NCBI RefSeq assembly: GCF_000761245.1 | Contig: NZ_AWOR01000046.1 | Location: forward strand, 248,001-312,000 | DNA from: Comamonas testosteroni | GTDB lineage: Bacteria > Pseudomonadota > Gammaproteobacteria > Burkholderiales > Burkholderiaceae_C | Direction: 5' to 3' | Length of the DNA stretch: 64,000 nt | Shown: in pieces, positions 49,547 through 58,273 of the stretch | Numbering within the stretch: position 1 is the first letter of the stretch | How the letters are laid out: each line of letters starts with the position of its first letter | Translations under genes and position numbers: made by a program | Notes under the pieces: generated by a model | What the model was told of the DNA's origin: nothing | Database searches by the model: none | What the model saw: the letters and a program-made list of their open reading frames with translations, nothing else

Positions 49547-51172
49547 ATGAATATGCAAGTCAATCAGACACAAGCGCCAGACAAGGATGCCGATGTAATC
49601 ATTGTGGGTGGCGGCCCCGTGGGCATGGGGCTGGCTATAGAGCTGGGTCAGCGCGGTATCCGCTGTATCGTCGTGGAGCGCTACGCCAAGCCGCAACCGA
49701 TTCCCAAGGGGCAGAACCTGACCCAGCGCACCATGGAGCATTTCCACGCCTGGGGTGCGGAAAAGGAGCTTCGCGAAGCTCGTACCATTCCGCCCGAATA
49801 CGGCATAGGAGGCCTGACGGCCTACAACACATTGCTGGGGTCTTATTCTTACGACTGGCTCCAGCGCGATCTCGTCAAACCTTATTACTTCACGGCCAAC
49901 GAGCGCCTGCCTCAGTACGCCACGGAAGCGGTTCTGCGGGATAGAGCCGCCGAGCTGCCCTCTGTGCAGACCTTTTTCGGCTGGAATTTCGATAGCTTGC
50001 GGCAGGGCGACGAGGGTGTCAGCGTCACGGTATCCGAAAAGAACGGATCGGATAGCAAGACGCTGCGGGCAAGCTATGTCGTGGGCTGTGATGGAGCACG
50101 CTCTGGCGTCCGGCAGCAAGCGGGCATCACCCAGACCAAGACCGATCATGATCGCCTCATGGTATTGCTCGTATTCCGCTCACAGGGACTGCACAAGTTG
50201 CTTGAGCGCTTTCCCGGCAAGTCTTACTACAACGTGCTTCAGCCTGAGCTCAAGGGCTACTGGAAATTCTTCGGCCGCGTCGATCTGGGCAATACCTGGT
50301 TCTTCCATGCGCCAGTGCCACCAGGAACCACGGCAGACAACTTCGACTTCCAGGCGTATCTGGAAGATGCTGTCGGAGCATCTTTTGATGTCGAGTTCGA
50401 ACATATTGGCTTCTGGGATCTGCGCTTCATGCTTGCCGACAGCTATCGCTCAGGCCGGGTCTTTATCGCCGGGGATGCAGCGCACAGTCACCCACCCTAT
50501 GGCGGCTATGGGGTGAACTCAGGCCTGGAAGACGCACGTAATCTCGGGTGGAAGCTGGCAGCCGTGCTGGAAGGCTGGGGCAGCGAAAAGCTGCTGGACT
50601 CCTATGACCAGGAGCGCCGTCCTGTATTCAAATCCACCATTGACGACTTTATTGCCAAGTCCATAGAGATCGATCACCAGTTTCTGGACAGCTTTGATCC
50701 AGAAAAGGATAGGAGTGCCTTTGAAGCAGCCTGGAGTCAGCGGGCCAATGGGGCCGCAGGTGAGGTTCATGCTTTCGAGCCCAACTATGAAGGCTCTCCC
50801 ATTGTGCGCAGCGCTCAGGCGTCGGCCGTCGGCAATTGCAGCGCCAAGGGCTCACATATATTCACCGCACGTGCTGGGCACCACCTGGCTCCAGCCGCGC
50901 TCGGCGATGGCCGGAATGCATTCGAGCATTTGGGGGAGGGCTACACGCTGCTGGCAGCCGATATGCCTGCGCAAACGCTTGAGACGTTTCGGTATGTTGC
51001 CGGCACCAGGCAGTTGCCTTTAACCATTGTTGAAACCGCAAAAACGGATGAGTTTGCGCGCTATGGGTCTGACTTGATACTGGTTCGTCCGGATGCATTT
51101 GTCGCGTGGACGAACAGCGAGAAATTCATATCGAACGAGGATGTGGAAAATCTGCTCAAGGCAGTCATCTGA
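49547..51172 (+). CDS. FAD-dependent aromatic monooxygenase (MhpA/phenol hydroxylase-like)
   Basis: A 541-residue class A flavoprotein hydroxylase. FAD motif VIIVGGGPVGMGLAIELGQRG is near the N-terminus, the DG motif is VGCDGARSGVRQQAG, and GD motif RVFIAGDAAHSHPPYGGYGVNSGLEDARNLGWKLA. The C-terminal thioredoxin-like domain ends with YGSDLILVRPDAFVAW, as in MhpA- and RdmE-type enzymes. It inserts one oxygen atom in an aromatic ring using NAD(P)H. Ring-cleavage genes are not in the window, so the substrate is open. Confidence 0.92.
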   Translation: MNMQVNQTQAPDKDADVIIVGGGPVGMGLAIELGQRGIRCIVVERYAKPQPIPKGQNLTQRTMEHFHAWGAEKELREARTIPPEYGIGGLTAYNTLLGSYSYDWLQRDLVKPYYFTANERLPQYATEAVLRDRAAELPSVQTFFGWNFDSLRQGDEGVSVTVSEKNGSDSKTLRASYVVGCDGARSGVRQQAGITQTKTDHDRLMVLLVFRSQGLHKLLERFPGKSYYNVLQPELKGYWKFFGRVDLGNTWFFHAPVPPGTTADNFDFQAYLEDAVGASFDVEFEHIGFWDLRFMLADSYRSGRVFIAGDAAHSHPPYGGYGVNSGLEDARNLGWKLAAVLEGWGSEKLLDSYDQERRPVFKSTIDDFIAKSIEIDHQFLDSFDPEKDRSAFEAAWSQRANGAAGEVHAFEPNYEGSPIVRSAQASAVGNCSAKGSHIFTARAGHHLAPAALGDGRNAFEHLGEGYTLLAADMPAQTLETFRYVAGTRQLPLTIVETAKTDEFARYGSDLILVRPDAFVAWTNSEKFISNEDVENLLKAVI

Positions 51173-51311
51173 AAGATCAAGAACAGCTCGATGCCCCCTT
51201 GCTTGAGTCGAACCTGGGTTTGGGCAAGGGGCAGCCTGGCTACCAAGACTGGCGTCCTGGTAGCAGGCGGCAGCGCAATCCTGGCTGCCGGCCTGCAATG
51301 CGCTCGGAAGT

Positions 51312-51328
51312 GCCCGGCTAAAGCGGGC
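51312..51328. terminator. weak hairpin between convergent genes
   Basis: GCCCG (51312-51316) pairs with CGGGC (51324-51328) around a 7-base loop, between the convergent monooxygenase and M20 hydrolase genes. No T-run follows, so termination is uncertain. A longer imperfect hairpin (CCCCTTGC / GCAAGGGG near 51193-51232) lies in the same gap. Confidence 0.35.
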
Positions 51329-51333
51329 GTGGT

Positions 51334-52590
51334 TCAGACAATCAGCGAACGGGTCAGCAGATCCACTCCTGCCAGGAAGTCGCCGATGTCCATGGCCTCA
51401 TGCGGATTGTGAGAGCCATTTTCGTTGCGGATGAAGACCATGGCCGACGGCACGCCTGCATTGGCAAACACTGCTGCATCGTGACCGGCACCGCTTGCCA
51501 TGCGCTCCAGCTTCATGTCTTGCCCGGCGGCTGCTTCCAGACGGTTCAGCCAGCTTGCATCCATGGTGGCAGGCTCCGTGAACAGGCGCTCGTCGAACTC
51601 GAAGCGCACGCCGCGGGCGCGCTCTATGGCCTGGCACTCTTCGCGCATCAGAGTGTAGAAGCGCTCCAGCGTCTGGGTGTCCTGGCTGCGTACCTCGAAG
51701 CTGAAGGCCACTTCGCCGGGAATGACGGAAACTGCATGCGATTGCGCCGAGGTGGAGCAGATGCCCGTGGTCATCACCATGTCCATGCCCATCTGCAGCA
51801 GCACGCGCCAGTGTTCGTCCATGCGCGACAGCAGCTCGGCAACCGCCAGCAATGCATCCTTGCGCAGCCAGCGCGGCACGGCACCCGAGTGGCCGGTTTC
51901 GCCGATGCAGCGGATCAGGTTGTGGCGGACGTTGCCGCGGATGCCTGTAACCAGGGCCACCGGCCAGCCCCGATTGACCATGACCGGACCCTGCTCGATG
52001 TGCAGCTCCAGATAGGCCGATACATTCGCGAGATCTAGCAGCGGCTCGGCGCGTTGGATGGCGTCGATATCGGCGCCGCAGCGCGACATGGCCTCGCTCA
52101 GCACGCCTGCACCATCGCGGTGAGGGCGTTTCAAGGTGGCGGCGGGCAGCTTGCCCAGCAGGGACAGAGAGCCGAGGTAGGCCTTGCCGTACCAGGCGCT
52201 TTCCTCGCCGCGCAGGGCCAGAACGCGCAGTGGCGGAGCCTGTTCGTGGCGGCCGCGCAGCTGAAGCAGCATCAGCATGCCGGCGACAATGCCTGCCAGT
52301 CCGTCGAAGTTGCCGCCCTGTGGCACGGAATCGGCATGCGAGCCAACCACGACGTAGGGTTCCGTCCGGTTTTCCTCTGGCAGGCTCAGCCACAGGTTGC
52401 CGGCTCGATCCCATTCATGGCTCAGGCCCAGATCTGCGGCCCGCTCCTCAAGTATGCGCAGCGCGGCCGTCTCGCCTTCGCCATAGCTTTCACGGGTGAC
52501 GCCAAGGCCGTCACGGGTGGCATCGCGAATTTCACAGAGCAGGGCTTGCGCCAGTGCGCTGGTATCCGTCAGGGTATTGCAGGCCATCAT
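51334..52590 (-). CDS. M20 family amidohydrolase/carbamoylase (hydantoinase/carbamoylase type)
   Basis: A 418-residue Zn-dependent hydrolase of the M20/AmaB-HyuC family, which includes N-carbamoyl-L-amino-acid hydrolases, beta-ureidopropionase and allantoate amidohydrolase. Metal ligands lie in VVGSHADSVPQGGNFDGLAG, in the EE pair of LRGEESAW (the usual form is EEG), in LELHIEQGP, and in a late His (ENGSHNPHEAMD). The start overlaps the stop of the PRTase gene (ATGA), indicating coupling. Pairing with an orotate-PRTase-like gene suggests pyrimidine- or ureide-related catabolism, but this is inference. Confidence 0.88.
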   Translation of the reverse strand: MMACNTLTDTSALAQALLCEIRDATRDGLGVTRESYGEGETAALRILEERAADLGLSHEWDRAGNLWLSLPEENRTEPYVVVGSHADSVPQGGNFDGLAGIVAGMLMLLQLRGRHEQAPPLRVLALRGEESAWYGKAYLGSLSLLGKLPAATLKRPHRDGAGVLSEAMSRCGADIDAIQRAEPLLDLANVSAYLELHIEQGPVMVNRGWPVALVTGIRGNVRHNLIRCIGETGHSGAVPRWLRKDALLAVAELLSRMDEHWRVLLQMGMDMVMTTGICSTSAQSHAVSVIPGEVAFSFEVRSQDTQTLERFYTLMREECQAIERARGVRFEFDERLFTEPATMDASWLNRLEAAAGQDMKLERMASGAGHDAAVFANAGVPSAMVFIRNENGSHNPHEAMDIGDFLAGVDLLTRSLIV

Positions 52591-53285
52591 GCTCCGCTGC
52601 CTCCATGTCGGATGGACCAGTCCACAGGAGAGGCCGAGAAGTCCGCCAGCGTGGCCTTTTGCTCGGCACTGAGCTGTCCGCTCGCCAGCAGCGCTTCATG
52701 CAACTGATTCCAGGTCGCCAGAGCATGCAGGGACAAGGCGTGATCGGCCAGCATGCCAGCCTGGGGGGCGTAGAGCGCATAGTCGAGCAGAACCAGCACG
52801 TCCTCGACCACGGGGCCGGCGCGGCGCAGGGCGGCAACTGTTCCGGCCTTGGAGCGACCGTCGGTGGTGACGTCATCCACCAGCAGGACCTTGGCATCGG
52901 CAGGTAGGCGGCCTTCGAGCTGGGCTGTGATGTCCCAGCCGACAGGGCGCTTGCGCAGATAGAGCATGGGTAGCGCCAGTCGCTCGGCCAGCCATGCCGC
53001 AAAGGCAATGCCCGAGCTTTCTGTTCCCACGATGGCATTGATGCCGCGGGCGGCAATCAGTGGCTGTATGCAGCGGGCTGCGATGTCCATGATTTCGCTG
53101 CGCAGAGCGACATCGGACATGAGGACCTGGGCGTCCACATAGACCGGGCTGGCCCAGCCCGAGGTGTAGATGAAAGGTTGATGCGAAGCAATGCGTACAG
53201 CGCCGAGGCCGACCAGGGCCCGGGCAACGCGTGGCGCGTCGGAAGCGGAAAGAAGCATGAGCGTGTGTGTTTGCAAAGTGGGCAT
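52587..53285 (-). CDS. orotate phosphoribosyltransferase-like protein
   Basis: A 232-residue type I PRTase resembling OPRT (PyrE). The PRPP loop is VLLVDDVTTDGRSKAGT, and the N-terminal FIYTSGWASPVYVD and IVGTESSGIAFA segments match PyrE. The catalytic loop differs: where PyrE has K-x-x-K-x-H-G the sequence reads RKRPVGWDITAQLEG, without the His-Gly. The C-terminus is extended. Adjacent to an M20 hydrolase and a LysR regulator rather than pyr genes, it may be a catabolic or specialised paralogue. ATG 53258 is an alternative start. Confidence 0.82.
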   Translation of the reverse strand: MPTLQTHTLMLLSASDAPRVARALVGLGAVRIASHQPFIYTSGWASPVYVDAQVLMSDVALRSEIMDIAARCIQPLIAARGINAIVGTESSGIAFAAWLAERLALPMLYLRKRPVGWDITAQLEGRLPADAKVLLVDDVTTDGRSKAGTVAALRRAGPVVEDVLVLLDYALYAPQAGMLADHALSLHALATWNQLHEALLASGQLSAEQKATLADFSASPVDWSIRHGGSGA

Positions 53286-53325
53286 GTTAAGTAGGCAGGC
53301 TTGCGGCAAGAAGTGGCTAAAATTC

Positions 53326-53356
53326 CTCGAGCCGTTCCAAAACGTGATGGCTCGAG
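53326..53356. promoter_or_regulatory. inverted repeat in the PRTase/LysR divergent region
   Basis: CTCGAGCC (53326-53333) and GGCTCGAG (53349-53356) form a perfect 8-bp inverted repeat with a 15-base spacer, between the divergent PRTase and LysR genes. It is a plausible operator for the LysR protein or another regulator. Confidence 0.45.
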
Positions 53357-53435
53357 CTGCGCGTTGGGATGTTGACCGCTGCGTCCTGTCTGAAATCCCT
53401 GGCTGCGCTTCCGAGCGCCCGCTTGTCATCGCCCC

Positions 53436-54356
53436 ATGTCCGACTTCACTTCGCCGCGCAGCTTTCTGCGCCAGATAGACCTTTCATCGCTGGATCTGTT
53501 CGTGCTGATCTGCGAGCACGGCAGTATTGCGCGGGCGGCCGAGCAAGGCGGCATGGTCGCCTCGGCGGTCAGCAAGCGTGTTGCCGAACTGGAATCCCTG
53601 GCTCGCACTCCCTTGCTGCTGCGCCATGCCCGCGGGGTGCGCCCGACCCCTGCCGGAGAGTTGCTGCTGGCGCATGCGCGCACGATTCTTCTGGGTGTCG
53701 AACACCTGCGTGACGACCTTGGCGAATATGCGCGGGGCGTACGTGGGCTGGTGCGCCTCAGTGCCAATGCTTCGGCCGTGGAACAGTTCTTGCCCGAGGA
53801 TATTGCTGTCTTCGTGAAGCATCATCCCGACATCCGTATTGATCTGCGTCAGGCAACCAGTCGCTCGGTAGCGCGCGCCGTTCGCGATCACATGGCCGAT
53901 CTGGGGGTCTGCAGTCCCAGTGATGAAGTCGAGGGGCTGGAGTCCATGCCGTACCGGCATGAACGCATGGTGCTGATCATGCCCAATGACCACGCTCTGG
54001 CCCGGCATCAGGAGCTGGCCTATGAAGAAGCCCTGGACTACGCCCAGATCGGTTTGCGCGACAGCAGCATTGTTCAGGAGGTGCTCAATCAGGAAGCCCG
54101 CGCCGGTCGACGCATGCTGCGCCAGCGCATCGAGGTCGACAGCCTGAGTGCCATGTGCCGAATGATCGAATGCGGGCTGGGTGTAGGCGTCATGCCCGAA
54201 GGCGCATACCAGAGACTGGGCGAGGCTCGTGCTCTGCATGCGGTGCCGCTGACCGATGCCTGGGCGGAGCGCAGCCTCAAGCTGTATGCCAATAGCTTTG
54301 CCGATCTGCCTGCACCGGCCAGACATTTTGCACAGGCACTCATGCCGAAGGAGTGA
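53436..54356 (+). CDS. LysR family transcriptional regulator
   Basis: A 306-residue LysR regulator. HTH near residues 19-60 (LDLFVLICEHGSIARAAEQGGMVASAVSKRVAELESLARTPLLLRHARG), then an effector domain with VRLSANASAVEQFLPEDIAVFVKHHPDIRIDL. It is divergent from the OPRT-like/M20 operon and likely its regulator. Confidence 0.92.
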   Translation: MSDFTSPRSFLRQIDLSSLDLFVLICEHGSIARAAEQGGMVASAVSKRVAELESLARTPLLLRHARGVRPTPAGELLLAHARTILLGVEHLRDDLGEYARGVRGLVRLSANASAVEQFLPEDIAVFVKHHPDIRIDLRQATSRSVARAVRDHMADLGVCSPSDEVEGLESMPYRHERMVLIMPNDHALARHQELAYEEALDYAQIGLRDSSIVQEVLNQEARAGRRMLRQRIEVDSLSAMCRMIECGLGVGVMPEGAYQRLGEARALHAVPLTDAWAERSLKLYANSFADLPAPARHFAQALMPKE

Positions 54357-54541
54357 GGCAGCGCGGATTGCATGAAGCGATATGGGGGCAGCCTGCCTGT
54401 CTTTGCTGGAGTCACTTCAGCCGGTCAAGGCCGATGTCTGCAATTGCGTGCCTGCGAAGCTATGGGCAAGTGATGCAGGCAGCTTGCACGGCCCCAGCAC
54501 GTCGATTTGTGGATGACTCCTGAGCGAATCGCAGCCAGGTC

Positions 54542-54961
54542 TCAGCTTTTCTTTGCAGCCCACAGATGCTGCGCCCACATGCCGGCCAGCATGGCGGCGA
54601 CAAACAGCCAGACTTGCGGTGTGAGGGTCGCCAGATTCATCAGCGCCGGGCCGGGGCAAAAACCTGCCAGCCCCCAGCCTATGCCAAACAGGGCCGAGCC
54701 TGTCAGCAGCTTGCGATCAATGACGGTGCTGGCGGGCAGTTGCATGGGATCGCCCAACAAAGCGGTCTTGCGGCGCTTGGCCCAGGTGAAGGCAATCAAG
54801 CCTACGGCGATGGCTCCGCCCATGACAAAACCCAGCGAAGGATCCCATCGACCGAAAAAATCCAGAAAGTTCTGCACCTTGGCGGGGTTGCCCATACCCG
54901 AAAGAATCAGACCCAGGCCAAACACCAGTCCGCAGAGCAAGGCAGCAATATTGATGATCAT
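54542..54961 (-). CDS. YeeE/YedE-type membrane protein (DUF6691 half)
   Basis: A 139-residue membrane protein with four predicted helices and the conserved GFCPGPALMNLATL segment containing a sulfur-transport-associated Cys. Together with the adjacent gene (18 bases upstream) it forms a split YeeE/YedE pair (PmpA/PmpB type), predicted to move thiosulfate or a related sulfur species. Position behind a BigR-type repressor supports a persulfide/sulfide role. Confidence 0.88.
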   Translation of the reverse strand: MIINIAALLCGLVFGLGLILSGMGNPAKVQNFLDFFGRWDPSLGFVMGGAIAVGLIAFTWAKRRKTALLGDPMQLPASTVIDRKLLTGSALFGIGWGLAGFCPGPALMNLATLTPQVWLFVAAMLAGMWAQHLWAAKKS

Positions 54962-54979
54962 GATGTTCTCCTCGCTGAC

Positions 54980-55423
54980 TCAAGCAATGACATGGCGCAT
55001 CACGAACACGGTGATGGCGCCTGTGGCGATAAAGGTCGCCGTAGCGGCCAGAGAGCGCAGCGACAGGCGTGACAGGCCGCACACGCCGTGGCCGCTGGTG
55101 CAGCCCGAGCCCATGCGCGTGCCGAAGCCCACCAGCAGGCCGGCGGCAATGATGACTGCCGGGCTGGAAGGCATCTGCATGGCTGGCAGCGGGGCAAACA
55201 GCGACCAGACCAACGGCGCGGCAACCATGCCCAGGATGAATGCCAGGCGCCAGCCCCACTGCTTGATGGAGGACCAGGTCGGCAACTGCAGCAATGCCCC
55301 GGCAATGCCGCTGATGCCGGCCACGCGACCCAGCAAGGCGATGAGCAGGGCCGCGGACAGACCGATCAGCAGGCCGCCGGCCAGAGATGTCCAGGGCGTG
55401 AATTCACTCCATAAGATATTCAT
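54980..55423 (-). CDS. YeeE/YedE family sulfur transporter subunit
   Basis: A 147-residue membrane protein with four helices and the YeeE signature FGTRMGSGCTSGHGVCGLSRLSLRSLAA, whose Cys residues handle sulfur compounds in YeeE. ATG 55423 overlaps the ArsR stop by 4 bases (ATGA), so the repressor and transporter are translated together. Partner of the gene at 54542-54961. Confidence 0.9.
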   Translation of the reverse strand: MNILWSEFTPWTSLAGGLLIGLSAALLIALLGRVAGISGIAGALLQLPTWSSIKQWGWRLAFILGMVAAPLVWSLFAPLPAMQMPSSPAVIIAAGLLVGFGTRMGSGCTSGHGVCGLSRLSLRSLAATATFIATGAITVFVMRHVIA

Positions 55424-55779
55424 GCTGTCTTTCCGGGTTGGCAGAACAATTGATACAGGGTTTGCATCAGCTGCAGGGCGCGGGCATCGGCCAACTGATA
55501 CCAGATGAATTTGCCTTCGCGGCGGGTGCTGACCAGACCCTCGCGCCGCAAAATGCCCAATTGCTGGGACAAGGTAGGCTGGGACACGCCTGTCAGTTGC
55601 TCTAGCTCGCCCACGGTGCGCTCTTGCAGGGAGAGCTGGCACAGCAGCAGCAGTCGGTCTTCATTGCCCAGCAGCTTGAGCATGGCCACAGCTTCGCCTG
55701 CATGGGTTCGCATGGCATGCAAATCCAGCGTGGACTGTGTGTCGTCAAAGGTTGATGAGTTCACTGTTTCGTTTTTCAA
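55420..55779 (-). CDS. ArsR-family persulfide-responsive repressor (BigR/SqrR-like)
   Basis: A 119-residue winged-helix repressor of the ArsR family. The recognition helix is TGVSQPTLSQQLGILRREGLV, and two Cys residues (LLLCQL near 47, QLFCQPG near 113) are positioned like the redox pair of BigR and SqrR, which form a tetrasulfide bridge with persulfides. It is divergent from a persulfide dioxygenase and upstream of YeeE transporters, the classic BigR target set. Confidence 0.9.
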   Translation of the reverse strand: MKNETVNSSTFDDTQSTLDLHAMRTHAGEAVAMLKLLGNEDRLLLLCQLSLQERTVGELEQLTGVSQPTLSQQLGILRREGLVSTRREGKFIWYQLADARALQLMQTLYQLFCQPGKTA

Positions 55780-55789
55780 AATATTTTCA

Positions 55790-55800
55790 TATATTATATA
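55790..55800. promoter_or_regulatory. AT-rich palindrome, candidate BigR operator / -10 region
   Basis: TATAT-T-ATATA is a perfect 11-base palindrome 11 bases from the repressor start and about 60 bases before the dioxygenase start. BigR operators are AT-rich palindromes overlapping -10 elements of their divergent promoters, and this is the only such element in the 79-base gap. Confidence 0.6.
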
Positions 55801-55858
55801 AAAAAGTAAATTGATTGGTGTGCTGCTGTGTTTCAGTCACATCGTTTTAGGAGTCGCC

Positions 55859-56764
55859 ATGTCAGCCAATGTGATGCATATCGAGCCGTTTTTTGATGCA
55901 GCAACCGGTACCGTGAGCTATGTTCTGGCCGATACGATCAGTGGTCAGGCCGCAGTGATTGACCCGGTGCTGGATTTCGAGCCCAAATCCGGCACCTTGA
56001 GCAGCCGTTCTGCGGACAAGCTGATTGACTATGTGCGAGGCAATGGCTGGCAGCTGCAGTGGATTCTGGAAACTCACGCTCATGCGGATCATCTCTCCGC
56101 AGCCCAGCATATTCGTCATCATCTGGGCGGCAAGGTGGCGATCGGTGCCCATATCCGCGATGTGCAGGCAGTGTTTCGCAAGATCTATCACTTTGAGCGC
56201 AGCTTCTTGCCCGACGGCAGCCAGTTCGACCATCTGGTGCAGGATGGCGAACGTCTGCCGCTGGGGCGGTTGGAGTTGCTGGCCATGCATGTGCCCGGCC
56301 ATACCCCGGCCGATATGTCTTATCTGGTGGAAGATGCCGTGTTTGTGGGCGATACCCTGTTCATGCCCGATGTGGGCACGGCACGTGCCGACTTTCCCGG
56401 CGGCGATGCGGCGACGCTCTATCGTTCGATTCGGCGCATCCTGGCACTACCTGGGCAGACCTGCATTTGGGTCTGCCACGACTACCCGCCGGCTGGGCGC
56501 AAGCCGCAATGGCAGACCACGGTACAGGCCCAGCGCGACAGCAACATCCATGTGCATGCTGGCGTCAGCGAGGCGGAGTTTGTGCAGATGCGCACTGCAC
56601 GCGACGCCACGCTGGATATGCCCACGCTGATTCTGCCCTCGGTGCAGGTCAATGTGCGTGCTGGCAAGCTGCCGCCTGCACAGGACGACGGCCGCACCTA
56701 TATTCAGCTACCCATCAATGCCTTTGCCAAGAATGGGCAGCTTCCGCAGGGTCTGCAGCAGTGA
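55859..56764 (+). CDS. ETHE1-type persulfide dioxygenase (Blh), metallo-beta-lactamase fold
   Basis: A 301-residue MBL-fold iron dioxygenase that oxidises glutathione persulfide to sulfite. Metal site ETHAHADHLSAAQ (HxHxDH), His in VPGHTPADMSY, Asp in FVGDTLFMPDVGTARADFPGGDA and His in WVCHDYPPAGR are all present in family order. ATG 55859 has TAGGAG upstream; earlier in-frame codons lack this. It converges with the alkylsulfatase gene with no base between the two stop codons. Confidence 0.93.
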   Translation: MSANVMHIEPFFDAATGTVSYVLADTISGQAAVIDPVLDFEPKSGTLSSRSADKLIDYVRGNGWQLQWILETHAHADHLSAAQHIRHHLGGKVAIGAHIRDVQAVFRKIYHFERSFLPDGSQFDHLVQDGERLPLGRLELLAMHVPGHTPADMSYLVEDAVFVGDTLFMPDVGTARADFPGGDAATLYRSIRRILALPGQTCIWVCHDYPPAGRKPQWQTTVQAQRDSNIHVHAGVSEAEFVQMRTARDATLDMPTLILPSVQVNVRAGKLPPAQDDGRTYIQLPINAFAKNGQLPQGLQQ

Positions 56765-58273
56765 TTAATGCACTGCGCTGCTCTGACTGGCGCTGGCCGC
56801 GCGTGCGCTGTTGAGCTCATTGAGCTTGAGCTGCAGGCGCACCATGTGCTCGGCATAGACCAGCACTTCCTGTGTGGGCAGAGGCTTGGCCACACGGCTG
56901 GCATAGACATTCAGCGCTCCTTGGGCCACCTCGGGGTCATCGCTGTCCGCATACCAGGCCCAGTCGGCCAGATGGGAGGCCAGTTCCGGGTTGCGGTCGG
57001 CCAATGCGGTGGCACGCCGAATCACCTGCCTGGCACCGCCGGCTAGCTGCACGATTTCTTTTGCCTCATTGGCCAGGGGCGCCGGGCGCCAGTGCGACGG
57101 AATATCGTCCCACCAGCCGCTGTACTCGCTGACCACCATGCGGCCGATGTCCTTGGCCGAAACATAGAGCTCGCGCGCATCGCTGCGCCCGGCCAGCTCC
57201 GGCGGCAGTGCGACTTTGTCAATCACCAGATCTCGGCGCTCGCCGCTGTTGAGGCCAGCCACCACTTGCCTGGAGATGCTGTCCAGCATCTGGGCCTGGG
57301 CGGGCAGTCGGTCCTGAATTTCCTCGGGCTTGATGATGGCCGGGCCATGCGCCGGCAGCAGCAGCTCGGGCTTGAGTGCCGCCATGTCGCGCAGGGCCTG
57401 GGCCCACTCCTCGGGGTAGCGCTGGCGGCGCTTGCCGTTGCCCGCATTGGGCAGAAAACCCTGGAAGTAATCCGCGCTGGCCACGATCTTGCGGCCCGGC
57501 ACGGCAACCCAGATCTGGTCTTCGGTCTCGCCGCGGGCATGGGTTAGCACAAAGTCTTCGCCGCCAATTTTGAGTGTGGTCTTGTCCCTGAAAGTCTGGG
57601 TGGGCCGCACTGCATCTGCCCAGGTGCGGGGCACATCGGCCACGCTTTGCTGGTTGTTGCGCGCGATCAGACCGTTGCTGCGCATATCAAGCTCCATCTG
57701 GGCGATGAAGCGCTGCTCGGTCACTACACGCGGCTTCTGGTCCATCAATGCCCAGGCGCCAAAGGCATGGTCGGCATGAAAGTGCGTGAGGATGACGGTG
57801 TGCAGCGGCTTGCTGCTGAGCTTCTTCAGCGTTTCGGCCAAGGCCGGGCCTGCAGGTGCGTAGCCGCTATCGACCAAGACCAGACCTTCGTCGGTCTCGA
57901 AGACCACCACATTGACGATGGGAAAGCGCAGCAGCCAGGTGCGTGGAGCCACGGCCTCGACCTTGAGCCTGGCTCGGGCATCTGCAATGGCGTTCTGGTC
58001 GGTTCGGCTGTACATGCTGTTGGCAACGGCATAGGACAGCTCGGTGCCGAAGCCCCCGCCTTCCACGATAGACCTGACCATCTGCGGATTGGCCTTGAAC
58101 ACCTGGGCCCGGGCTGCAAGCACGGCAGGGCTTCGCGCTCCCGAGCCGCCGCGATCGTCCTGATCGTGGGCGTTGGCCGTGCCCATGCAGAGCTGGCTCA
58201 GTGCCAGCGCAGCGGCCAGGGCCTGGCGGGAGAATGGGAATACTCTTTTCATATTGGCCATCGCTGTATTCAT
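56765..58273 (-). CDS. secreted alkylsulfatase-like MBL-fold hydrolase
   Basis: A 502-residue exported enzyme of the BDS1/SdsA (type III) alkylsulfatase family. It has a signal peptide (MKRVFPFSRQALAAALALS, cleaved near NAHDQ), the zinc site LTHFHADHAFGAW and further His residues in VLTHARGETED and LLLPAHGPAI. A dimerisation domain follows (GWWDDIPSHWRP, IVQLAGGARQVIRRATALADRN, ASHLADWAWYADSDDPEVAQGALNVY, split here for length). It is shorter than SdsA1 (658), lacking the C-terminal SCP2-like domain. Start ATG 58273 overlaps the upstream stop by 4 bases. Confidence 0.87.
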   Translation of the reverse strand: MNTAMANMKRVFPFSRQALAAALALSQLCMGTANAHDQDDRGGSGARSPAVLAARAQVFKANPQMVRSIVEGGGFGTELSYAVANSMYSRTDQNAIADARARLKVEAVAPRTWLLRFPIVNVVVFETDEGLVLVDSGYAPAGPALAETLKKLSSKPLHTVILTHFHADHAFGAWALMDQKPRVVTEQRFIAQMELDMRSNGLIARNNQQSVADVPRTWADAVRPTQTFRDKTTLKIGGEDFVLTHARGETEDQIWVAVPGRKIVASADYFQGFLPNAGNGKRRQRYPEEWAQALRDMAALKPELLLPAHGPAIIKPEEIQDRLPAQAQMLDSISRQVVAGLNSGERRDLVIDKVALPPELAGRSDARELYVSAKDIGRMVVSEYSGWWDDIPSHWRPAPLANEAKEIVQLAGGARQVIRRATALADRNPELASHLADWAWYADSDDPEVAQGALNVYASRVAKPLPTQEVLVYAEHMVRLQLKLNELNSARAASASQSSAVH

